From NCBI RefSeq assembly GCF_035974275.1, contig NZ_CP142422.1, positions 2,418,001 to 2,482,000 on the forward strand: a stretch of 64,000 nt of DNA, given 5' to 3'. Below, in pieces: positions 1 through 8,817 of this stretch. The first letter of the stretch is position 1; every line of letters starts with the position of its first letter. The position numbers were made by a program, and so were the translations under genes. The notes below the pieces were generated by a model. That model ran no database searches. It saw only the letters and a program-made list of their open reading frames with translations, and was not told the DNA's origin. This DNA is from Chryseobacterium sp. MYb264 (lineage in GTDB: Bacteria > Bacteroidota > Bacteroidia > Flavobacteriales > Weeksellaceae).

Positions 1-44
1 ATATAATCAGATTCTGCCTGCTTAGACCAAATTACTCTAAACAT
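1..44 (-). CDS. ParE/RelE-family toxin, N-terminal fragment cut by the window edge
   Basis: Only the first 14 codons are inside the window. They read MFRVIWSKQAESDY, the usual opening of ParE/RelE-type toxins (a beta strand followed by a helix containing S-x-x-A-x-x-D). The ATG at 44-42 lies inside the last codons of the preceding antitoxin gene, in another frame, giving a 13-bp overlap. This is the normal antitoxin-toxin operon layout. Toxins of this family act on gyrase or cut ribosome-bound mRNA; which applies cannot be told from 14 residues. Confidence 0.7.
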   Translation of the reverse strand, partial: MFRVIWSKQAESDY

Positions 45-247
45 TTTCTTGCTTTTTCAGCCACAGATTCACTTGAAGAAAATTTCCCTTCAGAAATATC
101 AGAAATTCCTTTGAAGATTTTCTCTTTCTGCCAATCTGTAAGTTTTTCTTCTTTATCGATTTCAAAATTAATTTTCAATTCTTTTAAAAGAGACTTTAAC
201 AAATTAATCTGATTTTCATTTTCGGTATGTATTGTAATCGTGCTCAT
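32..247 (-). CDS. Small antitoxin-like protein of a type II toxin-antitoxin pair
   Basis: A 71-residue acidic protein. The N-terminus (MSTITIHTENENQINLLKSL) resembles a short strand plus helix, and the C-terminal half is charged and probably disordered until bound to the toxin. The start at 247 is preferred; an in-frame ATG at 253 adds only MK, and an ATG at 307 would lie beyond the asnS terminator. The frame overlaps the start of the ParE-like toxin by 13 bp, which supports the antitoxin role and suggests coupled translation. Similar flavobacterial proteins are often labelled DUF2683. Autoregulation is expected for such pairs, but I see no clear operator. Confidence 0.65.
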   Translation of the reverse strand: MSTITIHTENENQINLLKSLLKELKINFEIDKEEKLTDWQKEKIFKGISDISEGKFSSSESVAEKARKCLE

Positions 248-271
248 TTTCATAATTTTAGGTAAAGTTAA

Positions 272-304
272 TAAAAAAATCCTTCTAAATTTAATTAGAA
301 GGAT
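272..304 (-). terminator. Rho-independent terminator of asnS
   Basis: A perfect 10-bp stem (279-288 with 295-304) and a 6-base loop are followed on the minus strand by a run of six T. It lies 24 bases after the asnS stop codon and separates asnS from the toxin-antitoxin pair. Confidence 0.8.
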
Positions 305-327
305 CATATATAATTTAAAATAAACTA

Positions 328-1776
328 TTAAAATTCAGCGTTTTTCGGTGTTCTCGGGAAAGGAATTACGTCTCTAATGTTCGTCATTCCTGTTACGAAA
401 AGAACTAGTCTTTCCAATCCTAAACCAAATCCTGCATGCGGCACAGAACCGAATTTTCTGGTATCTAAATACCACCAAAGCTCGTGCTCATCAACGTGCA
501 TTTCTGCCATTTTCTGCTTTAAAACATCCAATCTCGCTTCTCTCTCAGAACCACCGATAATTTCACCGATTCCTGGAAAAAGAACGTCCATTGCGGCAAC
601 GGTTTTGTTGTCGTCATTCAGCTTCATGTAGAATGCTTTGATCTCTTTTGGATAGTCAAATAAAACTACCGGACTTTCGAAATGCTTCTCCACCAAATAT
701 CTTTCGTGCTCCGACTGAAGATCGGTTCCCCAATTTTCAACAGGATACTGGAATTTTCCTTTTTTGTTCTCTTTCGAGTTCATTAAAATCTCAATTGCTT
801 CCGTATAAGAAACTCTCTTGAAACGTTTAGCAATAACATTTTCAAGCTTTTCAATCAACCCTTCTTTTGCTCTGTCCTTTTCAGGCTTGGATTTTTGCTC
901 TTCTTCAAAACGCTTGTCTAAGAACTCCAAATCGTCTTTACAGTTATCCAAAACGTACTGAATTACATATTTCAGGAAATCTTCAGCCAGGTCGATGTTA
1001 TCTTCCAAATTGTTGAATGCAACTTCCGGCTCAATCATCCAGAATTCTGCCAAGTGACGCGTGGTGTTAGAGTTTTCTGCACGGAAGGTAGGTCCGAAAG
1101 TGTAAATTCTTCCCAATCCCATTGCTGCAGTTTCTCCTTCCAACTGTCCGGAAACCGTTAAGTTTGTCTTTTTACCAAAGAAATCCTGAGCGAAATCGAT
1201 ATCTCCCTGCTCATCTCTTGGAATATTATTTAAATCAAAGTTCGTGACACCAAACATTTCTCCTGCTCCTTCAGCATCAGCTCCTGTAATGACAGGTGTG
1301 TTGATGTAAAAGAACTGGTTTTGGTTAAAGAAAGAATGCACCGCAAAACTTACTGCGTGACGCACTCTGAAAACTGCTCCAAATAAGTTCGTTCTGAATC
1401 TTAAATGTGCCTGATCTCTCAATGTTTCCAATGAGTGCTTTTTAGGCTGAAGAATAGTTTTATCTCTATCTTCTGTAAAGTTATCTCCTAAAACAGTAAT
1501 TTTTTTAGCTACAATTTCTACTGCCTGTCCAGCTCCCTGACTTTCTACAACCTCTCCAACGATCTTCAAAGAAGACGCTGTACTGATTTTATTAATAATC
1601 TCTTCGTCGAAATTTTCGAAATCAACAACAATTTGCAAATTATTAATCGTAGAACCATCATTAAGCGCAATAAAGCGATTTGCACGGAACGTTCTTACCC
1701 AACCGTAAACCGTAATGTCATGATGTAATACTTTCTTGTAATCCTGCAGGATTTCCTTAATTGTCTGCTTTTTCAT
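328..1776 (-). CDS. asnS: Asparagine--tRNA ligase
   Basis: A cytoplasmic class IIb aminoacyl-tRNA synthetase of 482 residues, charging tRNA-Asn with asparagine using ATP. The N-terminal OB-fold anticodon-binding domain (about 1-120, containing [19 protein letters not shown]) is followed by the class II catalytic core. Motif 2 is visible as [20 protein letters not shown], the expected AsnRS-type form, and motif 3 as [10 protein letters not shown] about 30 residues from the end. An in-frame ATG at 1839 would add 21 residues ([10 protein letters not shown]...) overlapping the upstream terminator; the ATG at 1776 begins [10 protein letters not shown] and fits the family. It appears monocistronic, with terminators on both sides. 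Confidence 0.95.
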   Translation of the reverse strand: MKKQTIKEILQDYKKVLHHDITVYGWVRTFRANRFIALNDGSTINNLQIVVDFENFDEEIINKISTASSLKIVGEVVESQGAGQAVEIVAKKITVLGDNFTEDRDKTILQPKKHSLETLRDQAHLRFRTNLFGAVFRVRHAVSFAVHSFFNQNQFFYINTPVITGADAEGAGEMFGVTNFDLNNIPRDEQGDIDFAQDFFGKKTNLTVSGQLEGETAAMGLGRIYTFGPTFRAENSNTTRHLAEFWMIEPEVAFNNLEDNIDLAEDFLKYVIQYVLDNCKDDLEFLDKRFEEEQKSKPEKDRAKEGLIEKLENVIAKRFKRVSYTEAIEILMNSKENKKGKFQYPVENWGTDLQSEHERYLVEKHFESPVVLFDYPKEIKAFYMKLNDDNKTVAAMDVLFPGIGEIIGGSEREARLDVLKQKMAEMHVDEHELWWYLDTRKFGSVPHAGFGLGLERLVLFVTGMTNIRDVIPFPRTPKNAEF

Positions 1777-1823
1777 TTGTTGATGATAAAATTTTTGTAT
1801 AAAAATTAATGAGTGCAAAGTTA

Positions 1824-1857
1824 CAAAAAAACAGCGCAACTTGAAGATTGCGCTGTC
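1824..1857 (-). terminator. Rho-independent terminator after the CDP-alcohol phosphotransferase gene
   Basis: A perfect 9-bp stem (ACAGCGCAA at 1831-1839 with TTGCGCTGT at 1848-1856) and an 8-base loop are followed on the minus strand by a run of T (1825-1830). It ends the unit 3106-1914 and insulates asnS. Confidence 0.75.
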
Positions 1858-1913
1858 TTAATTAAAAAATGATTTATCAATTATTTAACAAAAAACAATG
1901 CTTTAAATAGGAA

Positions 1914-2513
1914 TTAATTAAAGAAAATCGTCTTTTTTCTCTGTTTTCCGTTTCGGATTTTCCACGCATGATAAGAACTTGGAACATCATATTGCCATTT
2001 TGGAAGGAGTAAAACAATTAAAATGACATCAATATGGGCAATAAAACCTAATACAACTGTGAGATAAAAAGCCCATCCCGCCTGTTGAAATCCTATTAAA
2101 TAAGTAAAAGCAATCAACAGACTCAAACCCCACATTTTCGATAAAAAGGCATGTGTGCAAGTTTCTTTCCCAAATTTCCAGATGCTGATAATGTAGCAAA
2201 GGGCTTCCATGACGAAGATTAAAACAATCCCCTGCCATTCATTTTTAATTAATTCAGGATTTAAAAAGTAAGAGGCAAATCCTAATGAAAGCCAGAAAAT
2301 CAAATCGGTCTGACTGTCTAATCTTCGCAATTTTTCAGAAGAAACACCCACTTTTCGGGCGATAATTCCGTCGAAAATATCTGTTAATAATCCGAAATAC
2401 ATTAATCCTAAAATTAAAAATCGGGATTCTGTACCTTTAAAATAGGCTAATAATAGAATAATTGGAGCCAAGAGAAATCGTATAGCAATTAATAGATAAG
2501 GTATTGTTTTCAT
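1914..2513 (-). CDS. CDP-alcohol phosphatidyltransferase family membrane protein
   Basis: A small multi-pass inner-membrane protein (about 199 residues, five or six predicted segments) with the CDP-alcohol phosphotransferase signature. The motif reads DIFDGIIARKVGVSSEKLRRLDSQTD split across D-x2-DG-x2-AR-x8-x-x3-D-x3-D, so all metal-binding Asp residues are present, but the usual Gly after the eight-residue spacer is Leu. Such enzymes transfer a phosphoalcohol group from CDP-activated donors in phospholipid synthesis; the substrate here is unknown. I prefer the ATG at 2513 (MKTIPYLLIAIRF), where family members usually begin. An ATG at 2540 overlaps the upstream stop codon by one base and is a real alternative that would couple translation. 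Confidence 0.75.
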   Translation of the reverse strand: MKTIPYLLIAIRFLLAPIILLLAYFKGTESRFLILGLMYFGLLTDIFDGIIARKVGVSSEKLRRLDSQTDLIFWLSLGFASYFLNPELIKNEWQGIVLIFVMEALCYIISIWKFGKETCTHAFLSKMWGLSLLIAFTYLIGFQQAGWAFYLTVVLGFIAHIDVILIVLLLPKWQYDVPSSYHAWKIRNGKQRKKTIFFN

Positions 2514-2539
2514 GATTTTATATTTATTAGAAACAATCA

Positions 2540-3106
2540 TTATTGGATTCGTTTATATTTTTCAGCATAATTAATTGTGTAGCCCACCCACATAATGAAT
2601 AAGGCTGCTCCACTGTTATCATAATAATCCTGAATCAAGAGGTTTTTCTGATCTGTAAGACCAATTCTGCTTTGGAAGCTTCGGCATCCTCCTAATAAAA
2701 AAGGAATTCCGTGACATTTTGAAGTGTAATTGTTTACTGTAAGCAATCCGTTTTTAAGCGTTCCATTATATGTAAAAGAATATTTTACGGAATCATTCTT
2801 TAATAATTTAAACTCTAATTCATACTTTTTCTTTTTACCTAATGCTTTTGACTTGATCACAATTTTATCACAATCAACAATTTTGGAATTTTTCAGATCC
2901 ATCATTCTCGCAAAATCACTCATTTTTTCAGATTTTTGCCCTGCGGAATTAATATGTTCATATCCTTTAAAATCATATTGGCCATCAATCAGCGAAACAC
3001 CTTCTTTGGTAATTATCGACAAATCATCTTTAATCATCTTTCTGTTGAAAGTAGCACACGAATTAAGAATTAAGACAAATATTGAAAATATAACATACTT
3101 TTTCAT
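2540..3106 (-). CDS. Hypothetical lipoprotein
   Basis: A 188-residue protein beginning with a type II signal peptide (MKKYVIFSIFVLILNSC, lipobox LNSC, predicted acylated Cys17), so probably anchored in the outer or inner membrane facing the periplasm. The rest is basic and beta-rich with no motif I recognise. A short sequence near residues 150-165 (SKCHGIPFLLGGC) contains two Cys that could form a disulfide. It is the first gene of a two-gene minus-strand unit with the CDP-alcohol phosphotransferase, whose frame begins at or just after its stop codon. The function is unknown. Confidence 0.6.
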   Translation of the reverse strand: MKKYVIFSIFVLILNSCATFNRKMIKDDLSIITKEGVSLIDGQYDFKGYEHINSAGQKSEKMSDFARMMDLKNSKIVDCDKIVIKSKALGKKKKYELEFKLLKNDSVKYSFTYNGTLKNGLLTVNNYTSKCHGIPFLLGGCRSFQSRIGLTDQKNLLIQDYYDNSGAALFIMWVGYTINYAEKYKRIQ

Positions 3107-3212
3107 AACATATTATTTTAAAATTACAATTCAAAATTATCCGTGAAAAACACAAATCCGAATGCGAAAAAAAATTAAAATAAATTCTTAAATTTGTGAA
3201 AATCACAAAATA

Positions 3213-4139
3213 ATGCATCAGGAATTTTTGCTTAAACAAATCCGTAAGAAAATTGGCAACAAATCGTTGAATGACGAGATAGCCAATATTCTCAATATAA
3301 GTTACGATGCAGCTCACCGAAGAACTTCCCTGAAAGCAAAATTCAGCTTTGAAGAGGCTCTGGAACTCGCAAAATATTATCAGATTTCTTTGGATCAGTT
3401 TATGACTTCGGATCATCAAATATTGGTTCAAAAAACTTCGGCGGTCACCAAAACGGAAGATCTACAATCTTTTTTTCAGAATAATCTGAGTGTTTTTGAA
3501 AATCTTCCACTTTCGGATGGAATGACGATTTACTATTCTGCGAAGGATATTCCGTTTTTTTACACCCTTTCAGATACTTTACTTTCCCGTTTTAAAATTT
3601 ATGTTTGGATGAATTTGTTGAATGCTAAACAGGTTTTCGTTCCTTTTTTACAATTTTCACCACCAAAATTTGAAGCCGATACGCAGGAATTAAGAAAGAA
3701 ATACGAAGAACAAAATGTCGCCGAATTATGGAATGACATGACCGTTTCAAGTATTTTGCAACAAGTTTTGTTTTATTATGAAACCGGACTTTTAAAGAAG
3801 AATGAAGCGCAAATTATTCTTCAGGAATTAAAGGAACTAATAGAATACATCGAACAAAAAACAGAAAATAATCCTAAATTTCATTTGTATGAGAATGAAT
3901 TGATGCACCTTTCCAACGACATCTTTTTTCATCATCCTCAGCAATCGCTTTTTGCTTTGCCTACGAATATGTTCGGATATATCTTAATTAATGATGCTAA
4001 AACATGTAACGAAACGTTGAATTATTTTGAACATCAGATTAAAAATTCAAAATCGCTAAACACTTCCGGAAATCGGGACAGAAAAATATTTTTCAATAAA
4101 ATATATCAACAAATTGAAAATTTAAACCAAAAACTATAA
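3213..4139 (+). CDS. Helix-turn-helix transcriptional regulator with large C-terminal domain
   Basis: A 308-residue cytoplasmic protein. The first 65 residues look like an XRE-type HTH (LNDEIANILNISYDAAHRR is the likely recognition region). The remaining 240 residues are mostly helical and unassigned, perhaps a ligand- or partner-binding domain. The gene begins 106 bp from the divergent lipoprotein gene and is followed after one base by an AraC-type gene, so the two regulators are almost certainly co-transcribed. Their target could be the divergent lipoprotein unit or the downstream serine hydrolase; the sequence does not decide. Confidence 0.6.
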   Translation: MHQEFLLKQIRKKIGNKSLNDEIANILNISYDAAHRRTSLKAKFSFEEALELAKYYQISLDQFMTSDHQILVQKTSAVTKTEDLQSFFQNNLSVFENLPLSDGMTIYYSAKDIPFFYTLSDTLLSRFKIYVWMNLLNAKQVFVPFLQFSPPKFEADTQELRKKYEEQNVAELWNDMTVSSILQQVLFYYETGLLKKNEAQIILQELKELIEYIEQKTENNPKFHLYENELMHLSNDIFFHHPQQSLFALPTNMFGYILINDAKTCNETLNYFEHQIKNSKSLNTSGNRDRKIFFNKIYQQIENLNQKL

Positions 4140-4140
4140 T

Positions 4141-4941
4141 ATGAGAAACCTTCGTAATGGTGAATTTTTCGGACAAACGAACGAAACCCTCAATTTTGAT
4201 GGCTTGACTATTACGGATACTGAATACACCCACCATTTTGTCGATTGGCATTATCATGAAAATCCGTATTTCACCTTTCTGTTACAGGGGAATATGAAGG
4301 AAGGAAATAAAAAGGAAATCTACGATTGTTCAGCAGGAACGCTGCTTTATCATCATTGGGAAGATGCACATTACAATATAAAACCTGACATTTTTACCCG
4401 AGGTTTTCACATTAATATTACAGAAGAATGGTTTGAAAAATTTCAACTTTCAAAAAATAAGATTGAAGGAAGTTTCAATATTAAAAATCCTGCGGTAAAA
4501 TTATTAATGTATCAGATTTTTAAGGAAACAAAACTGAATGATCATTCTTTTGAGCTTTCTGCTCATCAACTTTTGCTCCATCTTTTTGACCAATTATCTA
4601 CTCAGAAAAAAGATTCAGAAAAGAAACCAGTTTGGGTAAAGCAGATTGATGAAATTCTTCATGAAAGTTTTACAGAAAAATTGAGTTTGCATGAACTTTC
4701 AAAAACATTGAATATTCATCCAATTCATTTGAGCAGAGATTTTCAGAAATATTTTCATTGTAATGTGGGAGCATATTTGAGAAAGTTAAAAGTCGAAAAA
4801 TCGTTGAAAATTCTAAATGATTTTGAATCTTTATCGGAAGTTGCTTTGGAATGTGGATTTTCGGATCAAAGTCATTTTATTCGTTGTTTTAAGGAAAATA
4901 TAGGGATTACGCCTTTGAAATATCGGCAGATTTTGAAATAA
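4141..4941 (+). CDS. AraC family transcriptional regulator
   Basis: A 266-residue regulator. The N-terminal part (about 1-140) has the His-rich cupin-like character of effector domains (HHFVDWHYHENPYFTFLLQG). The C-terminal 100 residues form the AraC double HTH: LSLHELSKTLNIHPIHLSRDF is the first motif and the conserved SEVALECGFSDQSHFIRCFK stretch the second, ending in the typical G-I-T-P-L-K-Y-R. It begins one base after the preceding HTH gene. A large inverted repeat starts 5 bp after its stop codon and may help end transcription. Confidence 0.85.
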   Translation: MRNLRNGEFFGQTNETLNFDGLTITDTEYTHHFVDWHYHENPYFTFLLQGNMKEGNKKEIYDCSAGTLLYHHWEDAHYNIKPDIFTRGFHINITEEWFEKFQLSKNKIEGSFNIKNPAVKLLMYQIFKETKLNDHSFELSAHQLLLHLFDQLSTQKKDSEKKPVWVKQIDEILHESFTEKLSLHELSKTLNIHPIHLSRDFQKYFHCNVGAYLRKLKVEKSLKILNDFESLSEVALECGFSDQSHFIRCFKENIGITPLKYRQILK

Positions 4942-4946
4942 CTTGT

Positions 4947-5046
4947 CCCACAGATTGCACAGATTTTCACAGATGTTTATGTATATTTCTTACGAGTAAA
5001 TTTAAATTATACGCAATCATCTGTGAAAATCTGTGTTATCTGTGGG
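4947..5046. repeat. Intergenic inverted repeat with internal CAGATTT/CACAGAT units
   Basis: Two 29-base arms (4947-4975 and 5018-5046) match as an inverted repeat at 27 of 29 positions, separated by 42 bases. Each arm is built from near repeats of CACAGAT (the other arm reads ATCTGTG). The arms could fold into a long hairpin after the AraC gene. The internal repetition and position between genes resemble dispersed flavobacterial intergenic repeats, but only this copy is in the window. Confidence 0.75.
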
Positions 5047-5119
5047 AAAATCAAAAATGTTAATTTCATTCTATTTTTTGTAAAAACTGCTTTATATTTT
5101 TGTTGAGATAAAATTTGCC

Positions 5120-6763
5120 ATGAAAAACATCTTCTTATTTGTTCTGATTCTTATTACTGGTTTGTCTTGTGGACAGATTCAAAATATTGTTGAACCTGAC
5201 AAAATCGAAAATCAAATTCAGAAAAATCATTTGAATACTCTTCTTTTTTCGGATAAAGTTGTTCCTTTTGAAAATATGAAGGAAATTGATTTCTTACAAT
5301 CAATGATATTTCAGGAAGATAAAGATTTTGATGTCCGGGTTTTTATGGATAATTCTTTAGTTAATTATTTACATCAGCTTGATCCTTCTCTATCTGTTGA
5401 AGAGTTAATTAAAAAAGGAAATTATCAATTCAATTTCTTTGTTGACGGAAAATTAATTTACACTGAAAATCTAAACTCAGGAGCCGGAACTGCGGATCAG
5501 AAAAAGTTTAAAACAAATTTTAGAATTCCTTTTCTCAGTTCTAAAAACGAAGATTCCTGGGGAAAATATCTTTGGATGCGATTTTACTTTGCCAATGGCG
5601 GAATTGATGCTTTGGAAACAGGAAATCATACACTGAAAATTGAAATTAAACCTTATTTAAAAACTTCAACCTTAAAAGTTGGAAAGACAATCGCACAGGG
5701 CGAAATTCAATTAAATATTCCGAAAAAGAATGTTTCTGAAGAGCAGATTGCTATTCAGAAAATAAAACCAAACAGCGGCTGGAAGGTTTCCGAAGAGAAA
5801 TTTAATCAAGAAAAAATAAGGCTTTTAAATCAAAAAATAGCAGAAAAAAGATTCCGTGATATTACAGGAATTGTCATCATTAAAAATGATAAACTGCTCT
5901 TAGAAGAATATTTTAATGGTTATAAAAGAGATAGTTTGAATGACACTCGTTCGGTTGGAAAGTCCTTTTCGTCGGCTTTGATGGGAATTGCAATTCATGA
6001 TGGTTTTATTAAAAACGAAAACCAAAGCCTGAAGGATTTTTATGATTTAAAGAAATTTAACAATTATTCTTCTAAAAAAGACAGCATTACCATTAAAAGC
6101 TTACTCACGATGAGTTCAGGTTTTAACGGAAACGACGAAGATTACGAATGTCCCGGAAATGAGGAAAATATGTATCCGACAGACAATTGGGTAAAATTCA
6201 CTTTAGATTTACCCCTGACTGAAAATAAAATCGGAAAAAACTGGAATTATTTCACCGCCGGCGTTGTCTTAACCGGAGATATTTTAGACAAATCCTTTCC
6301 CAATGGTTTGAAAGATTATGCCGATAAAAAACTATTTCAACCTTTAGGAATTACCCATTACAAATGGCAATTCACCCCTCAGCAAAAACCTTCTCTCGCA
6401 GGCGGATTACGAATGAGCGCCTCAGATTTCGCCAAATTCGGACAGCTGTATAAAAATAACGGAATATGGAAAGGAAAGCAGATTGTAGATAAAAACTGGA
6501 TCCAGAAAACCTTCACCAATTACTTTGCTAGTAACAAAGATTTTGAAGGCTATGGATATTTATTCTGGAGAAAAATTTACAAAGTCGGGAACCGAAATTT
6601 TGAATCCTACCAATCCAGCGGAAATGGTGGAAATAAGATTATTATCTTCAAGGAAATCCCAGTTGTGATCGTTGTTACGGCTAAAGCTTATAACAAACCT
6701 TACGCCCATTCTCAGGTTGATAAAATTGTACAAGAGTATTTATTACCCGCGATTTATGAGTAA
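5120..6763 (+). CDS. Serine hydrolase lipoprotein, beta-lactamase class C fold
   Basis: A 547-residue predicted lipoprotein (MKNIFLFVLILITGLSC, lipobox GLSC, Cys17). Residues about 20-235 form an unassigned N-terminal region; residues 236-547 carry the class C beta-lactamase/penicillin-binding fold. The catalytic S-x-x-K is S278-V-G-K281 in TRSVGKSFSSALMG. The second motif is probably around W375-N-Y-F-T-A-G, and the third is replaced by SSGNGGNKI (about 499-507). Family members act as DD-peptidases, esterases or amidases on the cell surface; the substrate is unknown. The gene stands alone after the large inverted repeat and converges on rimM. Confidence 0.8.
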   Translation: MKNIFLFVLILITGLSCGQIQNIVEPDKIENQIQKNHLNTLLFSDKVVPFENMKEIDFLQSMIFQEDKDFDVRVFMDNSLVNYLHQLDPSLSVEELIKKGNYQFNFFVDGKLIYTENLNSGAGTADQKKFKTNFRIPFLSSKNEDSWGKYLWMRFYFANGGIDALETGNHTLKIEIKPYLKTSTLKVGKTIAQGEIQLNIPKKNVSEEQIAIQKIKPNSGWKVSEEKFNQEKIRLLNQKIAEKRFRDITGIVIIKNDKLLLEEYFNGYKRDSLNDTRSVGKSFSSALMGIAIHDGFIKNENQSLKDFYDLKKFNNYSSKKDSITIKSLLTMSSGFNGNDEDYECPGNEENMYPTDNWVKFTLDLPLTENKIGKNWNYFTAGVVLTGDILDKSFPNGLKDYADKKLFQPLGITHYKWQFTPQQKPSLAGGLRMSASDFAKFGQLYKNNGIWKGKQIVDKNWIQKTFTNYFASNKDFEGYGYLFWRKIYKVGNRNFESYQSSGNGGNKIIIFKEIPVVIVVTAKAYNKPYAHSQVDKIVQEYLLPAIYE

Positions 6764-6845
6764 TAAGTAATTGGTAATGAGTAATAAAAAAATATTGTGA
6801 ATAAAGTGAATGATCAATAGTGAATTGATCTTCACAAAAAGAAAA

Positions 6846-7388
6846 TTATTCGTCTTTCTTAGAAGGAACCAGAAAAACATCAATAAGACCCTCCGGAAGC
6901 TGCATTTTGATGATTCGTTCTTCACGATCCACTCCAAGAATCCAGTCTTTGATCATAGGAATTACCACTTCCTTTCCGTCTAAATTGGTAACAAAATAAA
7001 CCTGAGCCGTCTGATCATTTACTGATCTGATCACGCCACAGTTATTATCATTTTCATCAAAAATTTCAAATCCGATGATTTCGTGGTAATAAAATTGTTT
7101 GCCTGTTAGTTTTGGAAGAGAAGTCAATGGTAAATACACATTTTTACCCAAAGACTGATCTACCAAGGCTTCTGAAGAATTTTTAAAGGCAATATTCAGA
7201 GCATCTAATTTGCTCCATGATGACTTTGCAATAAAAAAAGGAACCAATAATCCGTTGATTTCAACGAATATTGATTCCAGTTTATTGTAAAGCTCGGGTT
7301 GATCGGTATCCAATTTAAGGATAACATTTCCCGCAAGTCCGTGTCTGCGTGTGATTTTTCCTAATAAATAGCAATCTTCTTTACGCAT
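6846..7388 (-). CDS. rimM: Ribosome maturation factor RimM
   Basis: A 180-residue protein that assists maturation of the 30S head by binding uS19 and helping 16S rRNA processing. The N-terminal RimM beta-barrel (about 5-90) opens with CYLLGKITRRHGLAGNVILK, the typical G-x-I-x-x-x-H-G-x-x-G pattern. The C-terminal PRC-barrel (about 100-170) contains YYHEIIGFEIF and ends near DWILGVDREERII. It follows rpsP after 12 bp on the same strand, the conserved order; trmD is not adjacent. Confidence 0.93.
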   Translation of the reverse strand: MRKEDCYLLGKITRRHGLAGNVILKLDTDQPELYNKLESIFVEINGLLVPFFIAKSSWSKLDALNIAFKNSSEALVDQSLGKNVYLPLTSLPKLTGKQFYYHEIIGFEIFDENDNNCGVIRSVNDQTAQVYFVTNLDGKEVVIPMIKDWILGVDREERIIKMQLPEGLIDVFLVPSKKDE

Positions 7389-7400
7389 ACCGGTTTGTTC

Positions 7401-7958
7401 TTAAGCTTCAGTGTTTTCTTCTGTAGATTCAGCAGCAGCTTCTCCTTCTGTAGCAACTTCTTCAGCAGGTGCATTAGCAGCCTCTTCAGCAGCTTTAGCA
7501 TCAGCGATAGCTTGTGCAGCAGCAGCAACTCTAGCCTCGTTTACTTTTACTTCAGCATCCAAAGCAGCTTTTTTAGCATCAGATTTAGCAGTAGCCAAAC
7601 CTTCTACTTTACCTTGTACTTTTGCATCTTTAGCATCTACCCAAGCAGCAAATCTTTTTTCTGCTTCAGCCTCATCAAAAGCTCCTTTAGCAACACCACC
7701 TTGTAAGTGTTTTTTGTAAAGTGCACCTTTGTAAGAAAGAATAGCTCTTGCAGTATCAGTTGGCTGAGCTCCGTTGTTTAACCACTTTACAGCTGCATCA
7801 ACGTTCAAGTCGATCGTTGCAGGGTTAGTAATTGGGTTGTAAGTTCCTAATTTCTCGATGAATCTACCATCTCTTCTAGATCTAGAATCTGCAACCACGA
7901 TGTGGAAAAAAGGTCTCCCTTTAGATCCGTGTCTTTGTAATCTGATTTTTACTGACAT
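7401..7958 (-). CDS. rpsP: 30S ribosomal protein bS16 with C-terminal extension
   Basis: The first 80 or so residues are the S16 core ([20 protein letters not shown], then [20 protein letters not shown]), a primary 16S rRNA-binding protein. The protein is 185 residues, against about 80-90 in most bacteria. The extra C-terminal 100 residues are Ala/Glu/Lys-rich, probably helical then disordered, as is common in Flavobacteriia. Codon use in the tail is biased to GCA/GCT and GAA, explaining the long antisense open frames seen here. It is the first gene of the rpsP-rimM operon with a promoter box at 8008-8015. Confidence 0.95.
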   Translation of the reverse strand: MSVKIRLQRHGSKGRPFFHIVVADSRSRRDGRFIEKLGTYNPITNPATIDLNVDAAVKWLNNGAQPTDTARAILSYKGALYKKHLQGGVAKGAFDEAEAEKRFAAWVDAKDAKVQGKVEGLATAKSDAKKAALDAEVKVNEARVAAAAQAIADAKAAEEAANAPAEEVATEGEAAAESTEENTEA

Positions 7959-8007
7959 AATGTTGTGAATTTTATGGGAACTCGTCCCAGTTAAATATTT
8001 AAGAGTG

Positions 8008-8015
8008 CAAAGATA
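8008..8015 (-). promoter_or_regulatory. Flavobacterial -7 box for rpsP-rimM
   Basis: The minus strand reads TATCTTTG, matching TAnnTTTG, 50 bases before the rpsP start. The predicted leader contains a small hairpin (TGGGA/TCCCA, 7975-7989) that could serve in regulation but is short. Confidence 0.6.
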
Positions 8016-8075
8016 GTAAAAAAGTTTGAAGTAAAAAGCCCCAAGTAAAAAGTTTTACAAATTCAAATAATTTTT

Positions 8076-8158
8076 CAGGAGCCGGGAACCTGCTCTCGCT
8101 ACTCGCTTTTTTCTTTTGCAAAGAAAAAGAGCTCAAACAGGCCGCTCGATCAGGGCTA
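8076..8158. repeat. Dispersed intergenic element, copy 1
   Basis: An 83-bp GC-richer patch between rpsP and the nitroreductase gene. Read on the minus strand it begins TAGCCCTGATCGAGCGGC, contains a central hairpin (CTTTTTCTTTGC paired with an A-rich arm), and ends with AGCAGG...GGCTCC. The element at 51704-51782 on the plus strand starts TAGCCCCGATTGCAGCGGC and has the same plan, so the two are diverged members of one family in opposite orientations. Confidence 0.7.
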
Positions 8159-8159
8159 T

Positions 8160-8672
8160 TTAAGAAAGGTTACCCAAATAAAATAATCCCAGACATTTCT
8201 GGTTTTCCTCAATCGTTAAAGATTCTTTCAAATGGTCTACAATCTTCGGAGAACTCCAGTAGCAACCGATTTCGTTGGCTGTACAAGTAAGATACATATT
8301 CTGAACCGCCATAGAAACAGCAGCAATTTCTTCCCATTCAGGAACCATTCCGCTGAAATTAACAACGATAGAAACCACGGCATCTGCTTTATTGATCTTA
8401 AAACCGATGTCATTGTATTTTTTCTCTAAAAAAAGTTGTTCGGGTTGAGAGGCTTTGTAGATTTCCTGCATTTCTGAAGCCAGTTTTGCCTTCTCTTCAC
8501 CTTTGAATATTTTAAAACGCCAAGGTTTTGTACGTTTATGATTGGGAGCAAATGTTGCCGAATTCAAAATTTCATCAAGAATTTCCTGAGAAATTTCTGT
8601 TTCTGTATAATCTTTTGGAAAGATACTTCTTCTTTGCTCTATGATCTCTTTTAAAACTTCTGCTTTGTTCAT
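8160..8672 (-). CDS. Nitroreductase family protein
   Basis: A 170-residue FMN-dependent oxidoreductase of the compact nitroreductase type. The FMN-phosphate contact region is visible as QRRSIFPKDYTETEIS near the N-terminus, followed by ATFAPNHKRTKPWRF, the usual A-P-x-x-x-x-x-x-P-W segment. The C-terminal part AVSMAVQNMYLTCTANEIGCYW matches the helix that shapes the dimer-interface active site. These enzymes reduce nitro compounds, quinones or enones using NAD(P)H; the natural substrate is unknown. It is apparently monocistronic, and its stop codon touches the end of a dispersed repeat. Confidence 0.85.
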   Translation of the reverse strand: MNKAEVLKEIIEQRRSIFPKDYTETEISQEILDEILNSATFAPNHKRTKPWRFKIFKGEEKAKLASEMQEIYKASQPEQLFLEKKYNDIGFKINKADAVVSIVVNFSGMVPEWEEIAAVSMAVQNMYLTCTANEIGCYWSSPKIVDHLKESLTIEENQKCLGLFYLGNLS

Positions 8673-8817
8673 AAAGACAAAATTACGACATGAAATTCAA
8701 TCTTTATAACTATTCTAAATTAAATTTTAAATGATTTTAAATCGTTAATTTCAATTGAACTTAAAACTTGTTTGTCTTTTTGCGAAAGAAGAATCTTCAT
8801 GACTTTATATTTAAATG

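Noticed and set aside
4947..5046. CRISPR-like array
   Set aside because: The units are short, inverted rather than direct, and lack uniform spacers; no cas genes are present.
7411..7719. Long plus-strand ORF opposite rpsP
   Set aside because: It is the antisense of the Ala/Glu-rich bS16 extension; its Ser/Ala-rich translation is a codon-bias artefact.
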